Positions 61,439 to 64,000 of a stretch of 64,000 nt of DNA are shown here, piece after piece. Position numbers and translations under genes: made by a program. The DNA comes from Actinoplanes sichuanensis (GTDB lineage Bacteria > Actinomycetota > Actinomycetes > Mycobacteriales > Micromonosporaceae). The notes beneath the pieces are model-generated. The model was not told the origin of the DNA and searched no databases. It saw nothing but the letters and a program-made list of their open reading frames with translations. Positions within the stretch are counted from its first letter, which is position 1. Every line of letters starts with the position of its first letter. The stretch lies in contig NZ_AP028461.1 of assembly GCF_033097365.1 (NCBI RefSeq), positions 3,162,001 through 3,226,000 on the forward strand. The letters run 5' to 3'.

Positions 61439-62745
61439 GCCGGTCCTCCGGACGCTTCCGGTACGGGGGCCGGCCGGGCCCGTAGCACGAGCACCGCGAT
61501 GTCGTCGTGATCGGGTTCGGCCAGCCAGTCGACCACCGACTGCTCGATCCGTTCGGCCACCACGGCGGCCGGCGCGGCGGCGTACCCGGAGAGCAGTGCG
61601 ATCAGCCGGTCCTGGCCGAACATCGCCCCGGCCGGGCCGCGGGCCTCGGTCACCCCGTCGGTGTAGACGACGCAGGTCTCGCCGGGCTGGAGCCAGATCA
61701 CCGCTTCGGCGAACCGAGCGGCTCGGTCGGCGCCGAGCATCATCCCGCCGATGCGCACCGCCTCCACCTCACCGGACCGGCGGACGACCAGCGGCGGAAG
61801 GTGCCCGCCGGCCGCCAGGCGCAGCAGCACCGAGCCGTCCCGGGTGACCCGCGCCGAGCCGACGACGATGGTGCTGAACTGGGTGGACGCCTCACCGCCG
61901 AGGTCGATGGCGGCGTCGTTGAGGACGGTCAGGATCTCCAGCGGTTCCTCGGTGACCCGGCGCAGGATCCGCAGCGACTGCCGCAGCCGGCCGCCGGCCA
62001 CCGCCGCGTCGATGCCCTTGCCGCACACGTCGCCGACGACGCACAGGGCACCGTCGTCGGCGAGTAGCTCGACGTGCATGATGTCGCCGCTCATCTGCAT
62101 CGCCTCGAGGGACGGCCGGTATGCGGTGGCCAGGTCGAGCCCGGCCACCTCGGGCATCGGCGTCGGTCTCAGCGCCGTGCGCAGGGCGTCGGCGACCCGG
62201 ACCTGGTCCCGGTAGAGCAGCGCGGCCGTGACGGCCCGGCCGACGGCTTGACCGTACCGGGCCGCCAGTGACAGGTCGGCGTCGGTGAAGGGCGGGCGGT
62301 CCTGGTCACGGAACAGCACCAGCACGCCCGGCCGGAAATGGTCGCAGGGCAGCCGTACCACCGCGCCGTGTCCGTGATTCTTGCCGCCGTCCGGTAGCGC
62401 CCACCCGTCCAGGCTCAGCGACCGCACCCAGGGCCCGTCGGTGTCGGCGAGGACGACCCGGATCCAGTCCGGAAGGTCGTCCGGCGCGGTGTCGCCCGAC
62501 CGGACCGGCATCCGTTCCGGTCCGTCGACCGCGGTGTGCGAGTCCCGGATCCACCAGCGCAGCCGCCTCGGCCCGAGGGTGACGATCAGCGCGGCGACGC
62601 CGGCCAGTGCGGGCACCGGCAAGCCGGCCGCGGCTCGTGCGTTGCGTTGCAGGTTGAGCGACTGCCCGAGGACACGGTAGGCAGCCATGAGGAAGTCCGT
62701 CCCGGCCACGTCGACCTCCGGGACCCGGTCCGGTACGCCCGCCAC
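61435..62745 (-). CDS. PP2C/SpoIIE-type phosphatase
   Basis: 436 residues. The N-terminal ~200 form a GAF-like sensing domain (VRLPCDHFRPGVLVLFRDQD). The SpoIIE phosphatase domain follows with metal motifs SGDIMHVEL, GDVCGKGIDAA, YTDGVTEARG and DHDDIAVLVL. It should dephosphorylate STAS antagonists, such as the STAS-ATPase protein encoded just upstream. Stop and next start overlap (ATGA). The start is GTG 62745, 15 bases after the STAS-ATPase stop. Confidence 0.92.
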   Translation of the reverse strand: MAGVPDRVPEVDVAGTDFLMAAYRVLGQSLNLQRNARAAAGLPVPALAGVAALIVTLGPRRLRWWIRDSHTAVDGPERMPVRSGDTAPDDLPDWIRVVLADTDGPWVRSLSLDGWALPDGGKNHGHGAVVRLPCDHFRPGVLVLFRDQDRPPFTDADLSLAARYGQAVGRAVTAALLYRDQVRVADALRTALRPTPMPEVAGLDLATAYRPSLEAMQMSGDIMHVELLADDGALCVVGDVCGKGIDAAVAGGRLRQSLRILRRVTEEPLEILTVLNDAAIDLGGEASTQFSTIVVGSARVTRDGSVLLRLAAGGHLPPLVVRRSGEVEAVRIGGMMLGADRAARFAEAVIWLQPGETCVVYTDGVTEARGPAGAMFGQDRLIALLSGYAAAPAAVVAERIEQSVVDWLAEPDHDDIAVLVLRARPAPVPEASGGPA

Positions 62746-62760
62746 GCCGCCGCGACCGCT

Positions 62761-63525
62761 CTACTCGTCGTGCGGGGACAGCGCGTAGGTGAGCAGCACC
62801 GTGGTGCCGCCGGGCCCGGTCCTGATGTCGACCCGTTCGCACACCTTGCGGGCCAGCCACAGGCCGGACGAGCCGATCCGCCCGGGACGCGGGCGGTGCC
62901 GGACCATCCGGCGGCGGCGGGGGATGCCGGGACCCTGGTCGGTGACCCGGATGCGCAGCCGGTCGGCGAGGCGTTCGACGTCGATGGTGCCGTGGCCACC
63001 GCCGTGCATCACCACGTTCGCCATGATCTCGGTCGCGGCGAGCATCAGCTTGTAGTGATCGAATCCGGACAGGCCACAGCTCGTCGCGTAGCTGGAGAGG
63101 CGCTCCCGGATCGCCTTGACGCCCTGGACGTCGAACGGTGCGGAGAAGACCGTCACGACGGCGGTGTCCGGGGCGGGCGGTCCGGTTCCGGGGTCGTCGG
63201 CTGCGGCGGTCGTCGGTAGGCCCAGCAGGGCGTTCACGCCGACCAGGTTGAGGTGCTGAAGGATCTCCGGGCGGGCACCGCGGACCCGGAACTCGGTGCG
63301 GGCGCGGACCGTCAGGCGCCGGAGCAGGATGAGCAGGGCCACACCCGACGAGTCGAGCGCGCTGACCTCGGTCAGATCGACGTCCACCCCGGTGATGTCG
63401 TCGGCTTTCAGAGCCCGCTCCACCTGCGGCAGCACGTCGGCCGGGCGGGCCAGCAGCACCGAGCCGGTGAGCGCGACGAGCACCCGGCCACCTTCGACTG
63501 TCTCGACCCGGACCGCACCGTCCAC
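62761..63525 (-). CDS. STAS-ATPase fusion (anti-sigma antagonist and kinase)
   Basis: 254 residues. The STAS half has DLTEVSALDSSGVALLILLR, with the phospho-acceptor Ser. The HATPase half has N-box MLAATEIMANVVMHGGG, G1 VTDQGPGIPRRRR and a later SSGLWLARKVCERV. Fusion of antagonist and kinase in one chain is the same as at 1-703. The GTG at 63525 has GGAGG eight bases upstream; the open frame to 63609 lacks support. It heads the operon with SpoIIE phosphatase and B12 sensor. Confidence 0.85.
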   Translation of the reverse strand: MDGAVRVETVEGGRVLVALTGSVLLARPADVLPQVERALKADDITGVDVDLTEVSALDSSGVALLILLRRLTVRARTEFRVRGARPEILQHLNLVGVNALLGLPTTAAADDPGTGPPAPDTAVVTVFSAPFDVQGVKAIRERLSSYATSCGLSGFDHYKLMLAATEIMANVVMHGGGHGTIDVERLADRLRIRVTDQGPGIPRRRRMVRHRPRPGRIGSSGLWLARKVCERVDIRTGPGGTTVLLTYALSPHDE

Positions 63526-63683
63526 GCCGCTCACCTCCCTCCAGGAACCCCGAGTCACCACCGTGGCCCGGACAGGACACCGATCACGGACAACCGGTGC
63601 GACATTCATCCGTCAGGTGAGGTGATATCTCTAGTTTTGGGGGATTTCGAGCGTACGGCAGGCCGGTTCGTCGGTGATCTCGG

Positions 63684-64000
63684 TCAGGAACCGGACCGCA
63701 GGAGGCCGGCCACGATCGCGCCGATCGGACCGCCGTCGGCCACGACCACCCGGTAGCCCAGGTCGCGGGCCTGATCGGCGACCGCCCGGGCGAAGACCGC
63801 GTCCCGGCGCATCCACCTGGCGAACGCCTCCTCCGGGTGGTCCAGCCCGGCCAGCAGCCGGTGCGCCCAGGCCCGCCCACGGTAGTGCCGGACCTGGAAC
63901 TCCTCGGTCGGCACGATCCACACGGCCCGCTCAGCCGGCACGCCGATGCCGGCGAGCAACTCGGGCAGCAGGGCGGCGCCTTCGACGACCGTGCCCGCTC
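63684..64000 (-). CDS. C-terminal part of unidentified protein (partial)
   Basis: A minus-strand frame enters from the right edge and ends at 63684, covering about 105 residues. It has TVVEGAALLPELLAGIGVP, RAVWIVPTEEFQVRHYRGRA, HPEEAFARWMRRDAVFARAV and GYRVVVADGG. The pattern of a 'VEG' strand, then reply to a phosphate-handling helix, recalls P-loop kinases of the cytidylate/shikimate type, but the P-loop itself would be outside the window. Assignment is tentative. Confidence 0.55.
   Translation of the reverse strand, partial: AGTVVEGAALLPELLAGIGVPAERAVWIVPTEEFQVRHYRGRAWAHRLLAGLDHPEEAFARWMRRDAVFARAVADQARDLGYRVVVADGGPIGAIVAGLLRSGS

Overview
The window is high-GC DNA with densely packed, short-gapped genes on both strands. 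It contains many actinobacterial signatures: a mycothiol-dependent isomerase family member, a deazaflavin/F420-type nitroreductase-like protein, a GPP34 protein, an iniBAC-like dynamin cluster, PknB-type kinases, STAS/SpoIIE/ATPase partner-switching genes and many GTG starts. Gene content and style fit a Micromonosporaceae chromosome (Actinoplanes-like). That assignment is inference from content, not from a marker gene. No rRNA, tRNA, CRISPR array, insertion sequence or prophage was recognised.

Layout. 0-1.1 kb: STAS and STAS-ATPase anti-sigma regulation (cut by the left edge). 1.2-7.8 kb: housekeeping singles (macro domain, CPBP protease, nitroreductase-like, methyltransferase, DUF1877, alpha/beta hydrolase, DUF4190 membrane protein), interrupted by a minisatellite-rich gap. 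8.1-15.4 kb: a protease island. It has a TPR-CHAT (caspase-like) protein, convergent with a sigma factor / unknown / subtilase operon, followed by a frameshifted small gene and a two-HKD phospholipase D-like protein. 15.4-32.9 kb: lipoprotein, Baeyer-Villiger monooxygenase with TetR, leaderless-looking singles, a three-gene DUF4132/DUF4253 operon, MoeA, an NmrA-like protein, a membrane Ser/Thr kinase, and a CapK-like ligase with small TPR and SHOCT-like membrane proteins.

33.0-40.2 kb: a second signalling/protease locus. A 1684-residue protein fuses a Ser/Thr kinase, an AAA ATPase, GAF and a histidine kinase. It is followed by a second CHAT gene that is broken by two compensating single-base indels, and by a coupled 165-residue protein. 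40.2-46.9 kb: a three-part oxidoreductase with a divergent TetR and a clear palindromic operator, a CBS-BON protein, a universal stress protein, an AsnC/Lrp regulator divergent from an amino-acid dehydrogenase, and a maleylpyruvate isomerase family protein.

47.0-57.0 kb: an ini-type envelope-stress island. It has an IniR-like LuxR regulator, an IniB-like Asp/Gly/Thr-rich protein, two dynamin-like GTPases (IniA- and IniC-like), an acidic protein, a membrane-anchored Hsp70-type ATPase and a small membrane protein. 57.0-60.4 kb: D-amino-acid oxidase-like protein, an unknown, a double glyoxalase-fold protein, an unlisted 51-residue membrane protein and an isochorismatase-fold protein lacking the catalytic Cys. 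60.4-64.0 kb: B12-binding sensor, SpoIIE phosphatase and STAS-ATPase in one operon, then a fragment of another gene cut by the right edge.

Recurring themes: (i) tandem repeats whose unit is nearly always a multiple of three, inside and between genes; (ii) single-C indels in C runs that break otherwise recognisable genes; (iii) a TAnnnT box placed 6-7 bases before the start codon, implying leaderless mRNAs.
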